DNA of 8,993 nucleotides from Clostridiales bacterium (GCA_019416265.1 DXXQ01000158.1:1-8993), one strand, 5' to 3'; counted from the first letter of the stretch, positions 1 to 7,013 are shown. Numbers and translations: made by a program. The notes: generated by a model not told the origin, from the sequence alone.

Positions 1-2
1 GG

Positions 3-278
3 GAAATTCCGGTTGGGGCAGAAGAAGAAATCTATGTGCCCAAAGAGGTTTTTATGGGGATTTTGGAGGAATGTAAGGAAAATTACGGAAAAGGTTTCAG
101 CAAAACCTATCGGGAAATGACAACCAGGGATTTCTGCAAAGGGGTAAAAGATTATATGGAGGAGCTTGGCTTCATACAGGAAACGGAAGAGCAAATTAAG
201 ATTAGTGCGGCAGTGGGGAAAATTGCCGGACAGTATCCGAAAGATTTTGTGGAGGAGGAGAAAGGTGACAAACAGTAA
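3..278 (+). CDS. jetB: JetB-like Wadjet subunit (DUF2398/TIGR02678), C-terminal fragment
   Basis: This is the last 91 codons of a gene that enters from the left edge; the frame is open from base 3, so the GTG at 36 is not its start. The visible part is mostly helical. It has a YGKGFSKTYRE segment, then a helix ending in MEELGFIQE, then a short tail with a QYPKDF motif. That pattern matches my memory of the C-terminal winged-helix-like end of DUF2398/TIGR02678 proteins, where a 'YG..wSk..RE' block is followed by 'L..LG.i' and a Pro-containing 'aRY' end. The family role is a kleisin-associated (KITE-like) accessory subunit of the Wadjet SMC complex. The assignment rests mainly on position: it directly precedes and overlaps (14 nt) the TIGR02680-type SMC gene. 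JetA should lie upstream, out of view. The family call is likely but the fragment alone is short. Confidence 0.75.
   Translation, partial: EIPVGAEEEIYVPKEVFMGILEECKENYGKGFSKTYREMTTRDFCKGVKDYMEELGFIQETEEQIKISAAVGKIAGQYPKDFVEEEKGDKQ
253..258 (+). promoter_or_regulatory. Ribosome binding site deciding the jetC start
   Basis: AGGAGG lies six bases before GTG 265, inside the 3' end of jetB. It is a near-perfect Shine-Dalgarno site at ideal spacing. It supports GTG 265 over the upstream in-frame ATG at 166, which would add 33 residues read from within jetB. Confidence 0.85.
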
Positions 279-3200
279 ATGGCAGATATACAGGGTAGGT
301 CTGGTGGACTTCTGGTATTACGACGAGGAGGAATTTTATTTTCTGGATGGCAGAATGCTTCTGAGGGGAGCGAACGGATCAGGAAAATCAGTTACCATGC
401 AGAGCTTTATTCCCCTTCTTCTGGACGGAAATATGCGTCCGGAACGTCTTGATCCCTTTGGCTCAAAAGCGAGAAAAATGGAAAATTATCTTCTGGAAGA
501 GGGAGATGGACGGGAAGAGCGGACCGGGTATCTGTATATGGAACTGAAACGGGCAGAAAGCGATGAATTTCTTACTCTGGGAATAGGAATGCGGGCAAGG
601 CGGAATAAAAAGATGGATTCCTGGTACTTCTGTATCACAGACGGCAGAAGAATTGGTTTTGATCTTTTTCTTTACAAAGATGTGCAGAGCAAGGTTACCT
701 GTACCATGCGGGAGTTGAAGAATCGCATCGGGGAAGGCGGAAAAGTCATGGAAACTCAGAGCGAGTATGCACAGTGTGTAAACAGGCTGTTGTTTGGTTT
801 TGAGACTCAGGAGGAGTATAAGGAGCTTTTAAACCTTTTAATCCAGCTTCGTACACCGAAACTTTCCAAGGATTTCAAACCAACGGTGATCAATGAGATT
901 CTAAGCAGTTCCCTCCAGACTTTGTCTGAGGATGATCTCAGGCCCATGTCCGAGGCAATTGAAAATATGGACAGCCTGAAAACGAATCTTGACAACTTAA
1001 ATGAGAGTATTCAGGCAGCCCGACAGATTGAAAAGGTATATGACCGCTATAATGAGATTGTCCTCTATGACAAAGCTCTTTTATTCTCAGATGCTGTTAA
1101 AAAATACAGAGAGGCGGAAAAAAGAGCGATGGAGCTTCAGAAAGAAATCTGCCGTACTGAGGAGGAAAGAGAAAAAGAGGAACAGCATTATGAGGCTTTG
1201 ACAGGAGAGGAAAAGATTCTTCAGGCAGAAAAGGATTCTCTTTCAGACAGCGATGCTACCAGATTGAAAAATCAGGAAGTCGCAATCCGCAGACAGATAA
1301 CAGAACTGGAGGAAATCATTTCCCAAAAGGAACGCCAGAAAGAGGAAAAGGAGGAGAAAAGGCTGGACGCCGAAGAAACCATCCGGCTGCAGAGAGAAAG
1401 AAACGAACAAAAATGGGAGGAAATCGAAGCTTCTCTGGAGGAAATGGAGAGTACGATGGAGGGAATTCCCTTTGATGAGTTCAGTTTTATGAAGGAAGAG
1501 CTTCTGGGAAACAGCGAGGAAGCGTATTCTTTTCTTTCCCATGAGCAGCTTCTGAAGGACTATACGCAGAAGGCTGAGGATGCCAAAGAGGCTCTGACAG
1601 AAGAAAAAAATATACAGGAGCGGTACAGCCGATTTCTTCAGGAACTGGATGAGCTTCAGGAAGAGAAAAACCACACGGAAAGAGAAATTCTTCAATACGA
1701 TAATCAGCTTCACGAGATCCGGCAGGAGCTTATCGAACAGCTCTATAAATGGGCAAGAGGAAATGAAGAACTTCATCCGGAAGAGGAAACTCTTCAGGAA
1801 ATGTCAAGGAGAATTGAGAATTACCGTACAGATACGGATTACTGGGAAATCAGAAATCTGGCGAAGGATGCTTTTGAGAAAAGGCAGGAAGAGCTTTTGT
1901 CAGCCAGAAACAGAAAAAAGCTGGAAACAGAGGAAAAGCAGCAGGCTTATGCAAAGACAAAGGAAGAACTTGCCCAGTGGCAGGAAAAGCGGGAGCCTGA
2001 GCCTGAGCGGAGTGAACCGGTGATCAGAAACCGTCAGAAGCTTCGGGAAGCGGAAATTCCATTTTGGGAATTCTATAAGATGGTGGACTTTGATGGGAAC
2101 TTAAATGAGGAACAGACTGCCCGTCTGGAAGAAGCCCTTATGCAGATGGGAATTCTGGATGCTTTGATTATTCCTGTGCAGTACAGAGAGCAGGTTCTCT
2201 CCATAGATGGAGACGTATGTGACCGCTACCTGTTTACAGATGCTGATTATGTGAAGTCTAATCTCATGGAGCTTCTGGATATTGACGATGAAAAAAATGA
2301 TATTCTCACTTATCAGAATGTATCCAGGATACTTACCGGAATAGGCTGGAAATCCGGAAAAAGTGAGGAAGAAACAGGAGGCGGAACCTGGGTAGACGAA
2401 AATGGAAATTTCGGTATGGGAATTCTGGAAGGTACTATTACAAAGAATTATACCCCCTGTTTCATCGGCTCAGGCGCCAGAGAGGCGTACCGTCTCAGAA
2501 AAATCAGAGAGCTTGAGGAACTTTGCAGTCTGCAGGAAGAAGAAATCCGTGAATGTGAGGAGAAACTGAAGGAACTGGAGGCCAGACAGAAATGTCTGGA
2601 AACTGAGTGGAGGAACTTTCCCAAGGAGCAGGATTTAAAGATTGCTGCAAGGGAGCTGGAACGCCGGGAAGAAAAGCTTGCTGATATTAACGAAAAAATC
2701 AAAAAACAGAAGGAGCTTCTGGAAGCCGAGAGGAAAAAGCTGGATGAAATCAGGATGAAGGTACAGGAGCTTTGCAGGAAATGTTATCTTCCGGCAAGAC
2801 TGGACGTATTTGGAAGTGCGCTGGAAAGCCTGAAGGATTACCGGGAGCTTCTTACAGGTCTGCAGGTGAACCACGGTTCCTATATAAATGGAATACAGAG
2901 CCTGCGGGTGAAAGAGGAATATCTGGAAGAAGTGGAAGGCGCTCTGGATGATATCCGGTATGACCTTGGACGGGGGATTACCCAGAAAAGAGAGCAGGAA
3001 AAGGCTCTGGATTCTGTCCTTGAACAGTTGAAGCTTACCGATTATGAACAGATAAAGGAACGTCTCGATTATTGTACAGACCGTCTTGCCGCTCTTCCGG
3101 GAGAAAGAGATGCCTCTGTGGAGCGGAAGGCAAGCCTTAGGAAAGAGGGAGAAATCCTTCGGGAAAAACACCGGGAAAACGAGCTTTCCCTTATTCGCTT

Positions 3201-4380
3201 AAGAGAGCGCAGACAGTGGTGCGCCAGAGCGTTTGAACTGGAATATGCCCTGGATTATGTAAAGAAAGAGTTTGTCATCACCGAAGATATGGAAGATCAG
3301 GCAGGAAAGGTCTGCAGCCAGCTTGCCGGAAAATTCGGAAACCGGAAACAAAGTGACCTTCTGGGAAGTCTGCAGGAGGAATACCATAAAAACAGAGGAC
3401 AGCTTCTGGAATATCAGATTACATTGAAAAGCCTGTTTGAAAATCTGGATGAAGAGACCTCGTTTACAGAAATGAGCATGAAAAGAATTGATATTTCCGC
3501 GAAATATAGAGGAATTACCGTTAAATTTAAGGAACTGATCGCCGGAATGGAAGAGGATATGCAGATGCAAAAGCGCCTGCTCAGCGATAAAGACAGGGAG
3601 CTTTTTGAGGATATTCTGGCAAATACCATCAGTAAAAAAATAAGGGCAAGAATTCAGGCGAGCAAACGCTGGGTGGAAAAAATGAACAGTCTGATGGAGT
3701 CTATGCAGACATCGAGCGGTCTGACTTTGAGCCTTAAGTGGAAGAATAAACGTGCAGAAAAAGAAGAACAGCTTGATACAAAAGCTCTTGTGGAGCTTCT
3801 TCAGAAGGATGCGGAAATCATGCGGCCGGAAGAAACGCAGCAGCTTTCCGTCCACTTCCGCTCAAAAATCGAAGAAGCCAGAAAAGCAGCAGGGGAGTCT
3901 TCCAATGTTCAGTCTTTCCATGCCATTATGAGAGAGGTGCTGGACTACCGTCAGTGGTTTGAATTCCAGCTGGAGTGCCAGAAAACAGGCGAAAAAAAGA
4001 AAGAACTGACAGACAGAGTATTTTTTACTTTCAGCGGCGGAGAAAAGGCGATGGCAATGTATGTTCCGCTGTTTTCCGCAGTTGTGGCGAAGTATGCGGG
4101 GGCGCGTAAGGATGCGCCAAAGCTTATTTCTCTTGACGAGGCTTTTGCCGGGGTGGATGAGATGAATATTCGGGATATGTTCCGGTTGATGGTGGAGTTT
4201 GACTTTGATTTTATGATAAATTCCCAGATTCTCTGGGGAGATTACGATACGGTTCCCGGGCTTGCTATCTATCAGCTGATTCGTCCGGAGAATGCCAAAT
4301 ATGTAACGGTTATCCGGTACATCTGGAACGGTAACAGGAAGAAAATGGTTTTGGATAAAAACGTAAATGAAAGCGTATGA
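265..4380 (+). CDS. jetC: JetC, SMC-like ATPase of a Wadjet anti-plasmid system (TIGR02680 family)
   Basis: This encodes a 1371-residue ABC/SMC-type ATPase, about the usual length for TIGR02680. The N-terminus carries the family block WQIYRVGLVDFWYYDEEEF and Walker A GANGSGKS (residues 35-42). A long Glu/Lys/Arg-rich coiled coil follows (about 270-590), then a globular hinge-region insert (about 599-745; begins PFWEF, ends IGSGAREAYR). A second coiled coil spans about 745-1150. The C-terminal head has the ABC signature SGGEK (1257-1261) and Walker B LISLDEAF (D1291, E1292) with D-loop AGVD. All ATPase motifs are intact. In studied Wadjet systems this subunit dimerises, loads on DNA and extrudes loops so that circular plasmids are recognised. 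GTG 265 is chosen because it follows AGGAGG and because family homology begins right there. It overlaps jetB by 14 nt and jetD by ATGA, so translational coupling is likely. No frameshift or missing motif is seen. Confidence 0.95.
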   Translation: MTNSKWQIYRVGLVDFWYYDEEEFYFLDGRMLLRGANGSGKSVTMQSFIPLLLDGNMRPERLDPFGSKARKMENYLLEEGDGREERTGYLYMELKRAESDEFLTLGIGMRARRNKKMDSWYFCITDGRRIGFDLFLYKDVQSKVTCTMRELKNRIGEGGKVMETQSEYAQCVNRLLFGFETQEEYKELLNLLIQLRTPKLSKDFKPTVINEILSSSLQTLSEDDLRPMSEAIENMDSLKTNLDNLNESIQAARQIEKVYDRYNEIVLYDKALLFSDAVKKYREAEKRAMELQKEICRTEEEREKEEQHYEALTGEEKILQAEKDSLSDSDATRLKNQEVAIRRQITELEEIISQKERQKEEKEEKRLDAEETIRLQRERNEQKWEEIEASLEEMESTMEGIPFDEFSFMKEELLGNSEEAYSFLSHEQLLKDYTQKAEDAKEALTEEKNIQERYSRFLQELDELQEEKNHTEREILQYDNQLHEIRQELIEQLYKWARGNEELHPEEETLQEMSRRIENYRTDTDYWEIRNLAKDAFEKRQEELLSARNRKKLETEEKQQAYAKTKEELAQWQEKREPEPERSEPVIRNRQKLREAEIPFWEFYKMVDFDGNLNEEQTARLEEALMQMGILDALIIPVQYREQVLSIDGDVCDRYLFTDADYVKSNLMELLDIDDEKNDILTYQNVSRILTGIGWKSGKSEEETGGGTWVDENGNFGMGILEGTITKNYTPCFIGSGAREAYRLRKIRELEELCSLQEEEIRECEEKLKELEARQKCLETEWRNFPKEQDLKIAARELERREEKLADINEKIKKQKELLEAERKKLDEIRMKVQELCRKCYLPARLDVFGSALESLKDYRELLTGLQVNHGSYINGIQSLRVKEEYLEEVEGALDDIRYDLGRGITQKREQEKALDSVLEQLKLTDYEQIKERLDYCTDRLAALPGERDASVERKASLRKEGEILREKHRENELSLIRLRERRQWCARAFELEYALDYVKKEFVITEDMEDQAGKVCSQLAGKFGNRKQSDLLGSLQEEYHKNRGQLLEYQITLKSLFENLDEETSFTEMSMKRIDISAKYRGITVKFKELIAGMEEDMQMQKRLLSDKDRELFEDILANTISKKIRARIQASKRWVEKMNSLMESMQTSSGLTLSLKWKNKRAEKEEQLDTKALVELLQKDAEIMRPEETQQLSVHFRSKIEEARKAAGESSNVQSFHAIMREVLDYRQWFEFQLECQKTGEKKKELTDRVFFTFSGGEKAMAMYVPLFSAVVAKYAGARKDAPKLISLDEAFAGVDEMNIRDMFRLMVEFDFDFMINSQILWGDYDTVPGLAIYQLIRPENAKYVTVIRYIWNGNRKKMVLDKNVNESV

Positions 4381-5675
4381 GAAATGGAGACACTATGGAA
4401 ATTATGATGACGCAGTGTCTGGAATATTTCAGGAACCGTTCTGTTTACAAAAAACTGTTTGCAAAAATGAAGAGTAAATATGAAAGCCTTGGACATTTCG
4501 GCGGTACAGTAATCCTCACAGGACTGACGGCACAGGAAAAGCGGGATTTGGGAGGCTTTTTGCAAAAAGATTACACGGAAAACAAAACGGTTTCAGTTTC
4601 AGCCGCTGCCCTGGAAAAAGCGCTGAAATCCAGCCGCTTTGCCAGGCTTGACTGGGTGGAGATCCTGGAAGCCTATTATGGGGAAGCTCTGGTTGGAAAA
4701 AAAGAGCAAAGGCTTCTGGAAACCCAACGATGGGAGGATTTTTGGAGCAGGATTTTGGAAAGCTGTCCCAGCGATTCCGCATCAGCGTTCCTTCGGGAAG
4801 TACTGATGCAGAAAAAAGAAGGATATTTATTCCTCATGCAGCAGTACAAAGAAGATCAAGGGGAATTGAAAAGGCTGTTAGAGAATTTTACAGAAGCGGT
4901 GACAGCCATTGCTGCTCTTTGGGAAAAGGGGAAAAAAGAACTGCTTCCGGTATTTGCAGCCTCCGCTACAGGAAATCCTCACTATTTTGATGAGGGCACA
5001 GGCGCACAAAAGCTGCTGTCTCTTTATCTGAACTGGCATCTCAGCGCAGAAAAGCAGGAGGGGCTGTCCAGAGCAGAGTATAAGATGAAGCTGTATTTTG
5101 AGGCGGGAATCTTAAAAGACGAGCTGTCCAATGATGTTCTTGTATATGGAATCCGCGCCTGGAAAAAAGACGGGCAGCTTCATGAGGGCATTGAGGGATT
5201 TTTCCGCTGCAGGGAAGCGATGAAGCTTACGCTTAAGACTCTTGGCAGCCTGGGAGAGATTTCCGGTATGGAAAAGTGTGTTTATGTTGTGGAGAACCCG
5301 GCGGTTTTTTCTGCGCTTGTGGATAAATATCCCAACAGTACGCTGGTGTGCGGAAACGGGCAGCCAAAGCTTTCTGTGCATCTTCTGCTGGACAGACTGG
5401 CAGAACATCATATCCTGTACTATTCAGGGGACTTCGATCCGGAAGGACTTTTAATAGCCCGTGATATAAAGATACGTTACGGGGAAAAAGCAGTTCTGTG
5501 GAATTACAGAGCTGAGTTGTATGAGAAATATGTATCGGAGATTGTTTTGGATGAAAGCCGCCTCAAAAAACTTGAAAAAATCGAAACAGAAGAATTACAG
5601 GAAATAAAAAAAATTATGCTTCTTAGAAAACGCGCGGCATATCAGGAGACAATGCTGGGAGAGTATGGTATATAA
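4377..5675 (+). CDS. jetD: JetD, Toprim-type nuclease subunit of Wadjet (TIGR02679/DUF2399 with DUF3323-like N-terminus)
   Basis: This encodes a 432-residue protein. The N-terminal half is helical, with the KYESLGHFGGTVILTGLT segment typical of the DUF3323 part. The C-terminal half (about 300-400) has a Toprim/topoisomerase VI A-like site: acidic E306 in YVVENPAVF, a TLVCGNGQP strand-loop, then D352/D354 in YYSGDFDPEG. In this family Glu plus DxD bind metal, and JetD is the subunit that cleaves plasmid DNA. The start overlaps the jetC stop as ATGA. There is little Shine-Dalgarno sequence before 4377, so re-initiation after jetC would be needed. The alternative ATG at 4395 has GGAGA five or so bases before it and gives a protein six residues shorter; either could be used. 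The gene is complete and both metal-ligand motifs are present. It is the last gene of the operon, with no further + gene before the hairpin at 5726. Confidence 0.9.
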   Translation: MRNGDTMEIMMTQCLEYFRNRSVYKKLFAKMKSKYESLGHFGGTVILTGLTAQEKRDLGGFLQKDYTENKTVSVSAAALEKALKSSRFARLDWVEILEAYYGEALVGKKEQRLLETQRWEDFWSRILESCPSDSASAFLREVLMQKKEGYLFLMQQYKEDQGELKRLLENFTEAVTAIAALWEKGKKELLPVFAASATGNPHYFDEGTGAQKLLSLYLNWHLSAEKQEGLSRAEYKMKLYFEAGILKDELSNDVLVYGIRAWKKDGQLHEGIEGFFRCREAMKLTLKTLGSLGEISGMEKCVYVVENPAVFSALVDKYPNSTLVCGNGQPKLSVHLLLDRLAEHHILYYSGDFDPEGLLIARDIKIRYGEKAVLWNYRAELYEKYVSEIVLDESRLKKLEKIETEELQEIKKIMLLRKRAAYQETMLGEYGI

Positions 5676-5725
5676 TCCGATTACAAAAAATTCAGACAAC
5701 AAAAGGCGGTCTGTCATAACGTAAA

Positions 5726-5761
5726 TGGAACGCTCCAAAACCAAATGAATGGAGCGTTCCA
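5726..5761. terminator. Perfect 12-bp inverted repeat between convergent genes, possible bidirectional terminator
   Basis: TGGAACGCTCCA (5726-5737) and its exact reverse complement TGGAGCGTTCCA (5750-5761) flank a 12-base A-rich loop. It sits 50 bases after jetD and 64 bases past the end of the minus-strand Uma2 gene, where a shared terminator would be expected. Neither side has a proper T-tract (A-rich on the + side, only TTTA on the - side), so intrinsic termination would be weak. A protein-binding palindrome is an alternative. Confidence 0.5.
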
Positions 5762-5825
5762 AATAAAAAGCAAGGTACCTGACAAGGCGTATTCAGTTTT
5801 GGATGCTGCCGGATCATCAAAGTGT

Positions 5826-6368
5826 TTACAAGCTGATTTCCGTGAAGTCAATCCATAAATCATCGTAAATTCCGGCTTTTATAATATCGGAAAAAGTATA
5901 TTCTTCAGTATCTTCGGATTCGAAGTTATAAACTGTGATACGTTGTTTGTCAGGATCTACAATCCAGTATTCCCGAACACCGGCATTGCGGTATTTGAAA
6001 AGCTTTGTATAATAGTCCATGCGCCTGCTGCCGGGGGAGACAATTTCAATAATCCAGTCTGGTGCGCCGCTACAGCCTTTATCATTTAGCTTATTTGGGT
6101 TGCAGATTACGGAAATATCCGGCTCAATGTAGTTCCTGCTGTTTTCATTGAGAAAAACGGCAAATGGGGAGAGATAAGCTTCACAGGAACCGCCTTTGGC
6201 ATTGATGTAACCGCCTATTTTGAGATGAAGAGCAGACAGTATTTTTTGATGTGTTCGGCTTGGAGGTGCCATGTAATAAATCCGACCGTCGATTAGTTCG
6301 GCCCTGGTACCATCTGGAAGATTGTAAATATCTTCAACAGTGTAAAGTTTTTCCTGAGGTAATGGCAT
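5826..6368 (-). CDS. Uma2 family protein (DUF820), putative PD-(D/E)XK-fold endonuclease
   Basis: This encodes a 180-residue protein. It opens with a typical Uma2 N-terminus, YTVEDIYNLPDGTRAELIDG, followed by MAPPSRTHQ. Core motifs are E24 in AELIDG, EPD at 82-84, DWIIEIVSP at 104-112 with E108, K122 and the family signature GVREYWIVDP (130-139). These are the acidic residues and lysine expected for the restriction-endonuclease-like fold. Biochemical roles for Uma2 proteins are poorly known, and in many genomes they occur as dispersed multicopy families. ATG 6368 is preferred because AAAGGA lies nine bases upstream. ATG 6386, which would add six residues, has no ribosome binding site and would read through that SD. 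It is convergent with the Jet operon and has its own promoter, so it is probably not part of Wadjet. Length is normal and the frame is intact. Confidence 0.9.
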   Translation of the reverse strand: MPLPQEKLYTVEDIYNLPDGTRAELIDGRIYYMAPPSRTHQKILSALHLKIGGYINAKGGSCEAYLSPFAVFLNENSRNYIEPDISVICNPNKLNDKGCSGAPDWIIEIVSPGSRRMDYYTKLFKYRNAGVREYWIVDPDKQRITVYNFESEDTEEYTFSDIIKAGIYDDLWIDFTEISL

Positions 6369-6428
6369 AGCAACACGTCCTTTCATAAAGGGTCATAAAA
6401 ATGGTGACACTTTTTCTATTATTCCTTA

Positions 6429-6457
6429 ATTGTATATGAAAAGTCCATTGATGTAAA
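6429..6457 (-). promoter_or_regulatory. Predicted sigma-A promoter for the Uma2 gene
   Basis: On the minus strand, TTTACA (6457-6452) is separated by 17 bases from TACAAT (6434-6429). Transcription would start near 6422, giving a leader of about 54 nt before ATG 6368. Confidence 0.6.
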
Positions 6458-6543
6458 TATAAAACATAAACGAATGAGACAGTAATGTGAAACCATAGCA
6501 AATCTAAAGGCTTCACAAAATCTTCACAAAAAAAATTAGCACT

Positions 6544-6565
6544 CCCCCTTGATTAAAAACGGGGG
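6544..6565. repeat. Short GC hairpin CCCCC-12-GGGGG
   Basis: A five-base C run (6544-6548) and G run (6561-6565) flank a 12-base AT-rich loop in otherwise AT-rich DNA. On the minus strand a run of seven T follows nine bases after the stem, so a weak minus-strand terminator is possible. On the plus strand there is no T-tract. Confidence 0.35.
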
Positions 6566-6589
6566 CATTTCGTCTTGGTTTATCTTGCT

Positions 6590-6790
6590 CTAATATAGGG
6601 CGAAAAGTCTTATTTTATGCGGCTTTCCCGTGTTTTTCAATTCATCATATTTTATCGTTGGTTTTTGAAGTGTCGTAAAAATTGTCGTAAAATATACCAC
6701 GGCAGCAGGATATTTCTCCTTGCACCGGGGAATAGTTTGGAATAAAAAAAGCGTCCGAATTGGGCACTTGCAATATGCCGTAAAGTTATG
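6590..6790 (-). pseudogene. Start-less open frame, possible 3' remnant of a mobile-element gene
   Basis: A minus-strand frame of about 66 codons ends at TAG 6592-6590 and is bounded upstream by a stop at 6793-6791. It has no ATG; the only GTG/TTG codons are internal and lack a ribosome binding site. It reads ..CKEKYPAAVVYFTTIFTTLQKP.., where the tandem TGTCGTAAAA repeat encodes the repeated FTT. Recombinase genes of Firmicute elements can end in low-complexity tails, so a decayed integrase 3' end is one guess. Chance openness is equally possible. I do not recognise the peptide, and its 5' part overlaps the toxin promoter. Confidence 0.15.
6671..6692. repeat. Tandem TGTCGTAAAA direct repeat
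   Basis: TGTCGTAAAA occurs at 6671-6680 and 6683-6692, a 12-base period. It could be an iteron or recombinase arm-type site near an element end, or coding repetition in a decayed gene. Confidence 0.5.
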
Positions 6791-6797
6791 TTACAAT
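6768..6797 (+). promoter_or_regulatory. Predicted promoter of the 28-codon toxin-like gene
   Basis: TTGCAA (6768-6773) and TACAAT (6792-6797) are 18 bases apart, and the -10 is preceded by TGT, an extended -10. Start near 6804 would give a transcript of about 205 nt ending at the terminator at 7011, with a leader of about 40 nt. Confidence 0.6.
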
Positions 6798-6808
6798 TCT
6801 TCCGCTAC

Positions 6809-6837
6809 CACCCCTATACAGGTACAGGAAGGGGGTG
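6809..6837 (+). promoter_or_regulatory. Leader stem-loop that can hide the toxin ribosome binding site
   Basis: CACCCC (6809-6814) can pair with GGGGTG (6832-6837), and the right arm is part of the Shine-Dalgarno run AGGAAGGGGGTG (6826-6837). Such a 5' hairpin would limit translation of the toxin mRNA, as is known for the pAD1 fst mRNA. Confidence 0.5.
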
Positions 6838-6867
6838 TGCCGCTATGAGTATATTTTCGTCTTTCTT
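6837..6867 (+). repeat. Direct repeat copy 1 over the toxin translation start
   Basis: The copy consists of GTGCC (6837-6841), ATGAG including the start codon (6845-6849) and TTTCGTCTTTCTT (6855-6867). The same three blocks, in the same order, recur at 7014-7042. Confidence 0.85.
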
Positions 6868-6931
6868 ACTCTCTGTCTTGGCAAGTGTAGTTGCCTACTA
6901 CATCTGCAAATGGCTGGACGGAGATAAATAG
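6845..6931 (+). CDS. 28-residue hydrophobic peptide, Fst/par-like type I toxin candidate
   Basis: The peptide starts MSIFSSFLLSVLASVVAYY and ends CKWLDGDK: one membrane-spanning helix of about 19 residues, then a short charged tail with Trp-Leu-Asp. This is the size and form of Fst-family type I toxins, which damage membranes, although the Pro of classical Fst is absent. The ribosome binding site is strong (AGGAAGGGGGTG, seven bases before ATG) but can fold into a hairpin. The gene has its own promoter (6768-6797) and terminator (6978-7011). The reason for calling a toxin is the convergent antisense promoter at 7081-7053, whose RNA is complementary to this start region. Without that context it would be just a small membrane peptide. 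It may serve stability of the neighbouring element. It has not been seen expressed; this is inference from architecture. Confidence 0.75.
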   Translation: MSIFSSFLLSVLASVVAYYICKWLDGDK

Positions 6932-6977
6932 GCGGTAGCCAGCCTAAGGAATAAGCCACCTTGCCACAACGGAATAG

Positions 6978-7011
6978 AAAAGCCCCAGAGTTGCGACCTC
7001 CGGGGCTTTTT
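6978..7011. terminator. Strong bidirectional rho-independent terminator shared by toxin mRNA and antisense RNA
   Basis: AAAAGCCCC (6978-6986) pairs with GGGGCTTTT (7002-7010). Beyond one A/C mismatch, GAG (6988-6990) pairs with CTC (6998-7000) around a seven-base loop. The + strand ends in five T; the - strand side ends TTTTCTATT, so it should stop transcription both ways. Confidence 0.85.
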
Positions 7012-7013
7012 GC

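Larger units (their letters stand above)
6458..6767. other. Gene-poor stretch with short repeats
   Basis: No gene with a start codon and ribosome binding site is visible here. The stretch holds a CTTCACAAAA direct repeat (6511-6530, period 11) and a CCCCC/GGGGG hairpin (6544-6565). It also has a TTAGCACTC half-site (6535-6543) and a tandem pair of TGTCGTAAAA (6671-6692). A start-less open frame on the minus strand (6590-6790) is described separately. Confidence 0.5.

Noticed and set aside
1243..1776. 177-codon minus-strand open frame inside jetC
   Set aside because: It is Phe/Leu-rich shadow translation of the Glu/Lys-rich coiled coil, with no ribosome binding site and full overlap with a confident gene. 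The frames at 2635-3171 and 3199-3855 are rejected for the same reason.
6369..6386. Upstream ATG 6386 as the Uma2 start
   Set aside because: It has no Shine-Dalgarno before it, while AAAGGA inside the extension is well placed for ATG 6368.
6535..6565. Functional CIRCE operator
   Set aside because: Only one arm (TTAGCACTC) is present; the opposite arm is missing at the required spacing, so HrcA control is not supported.
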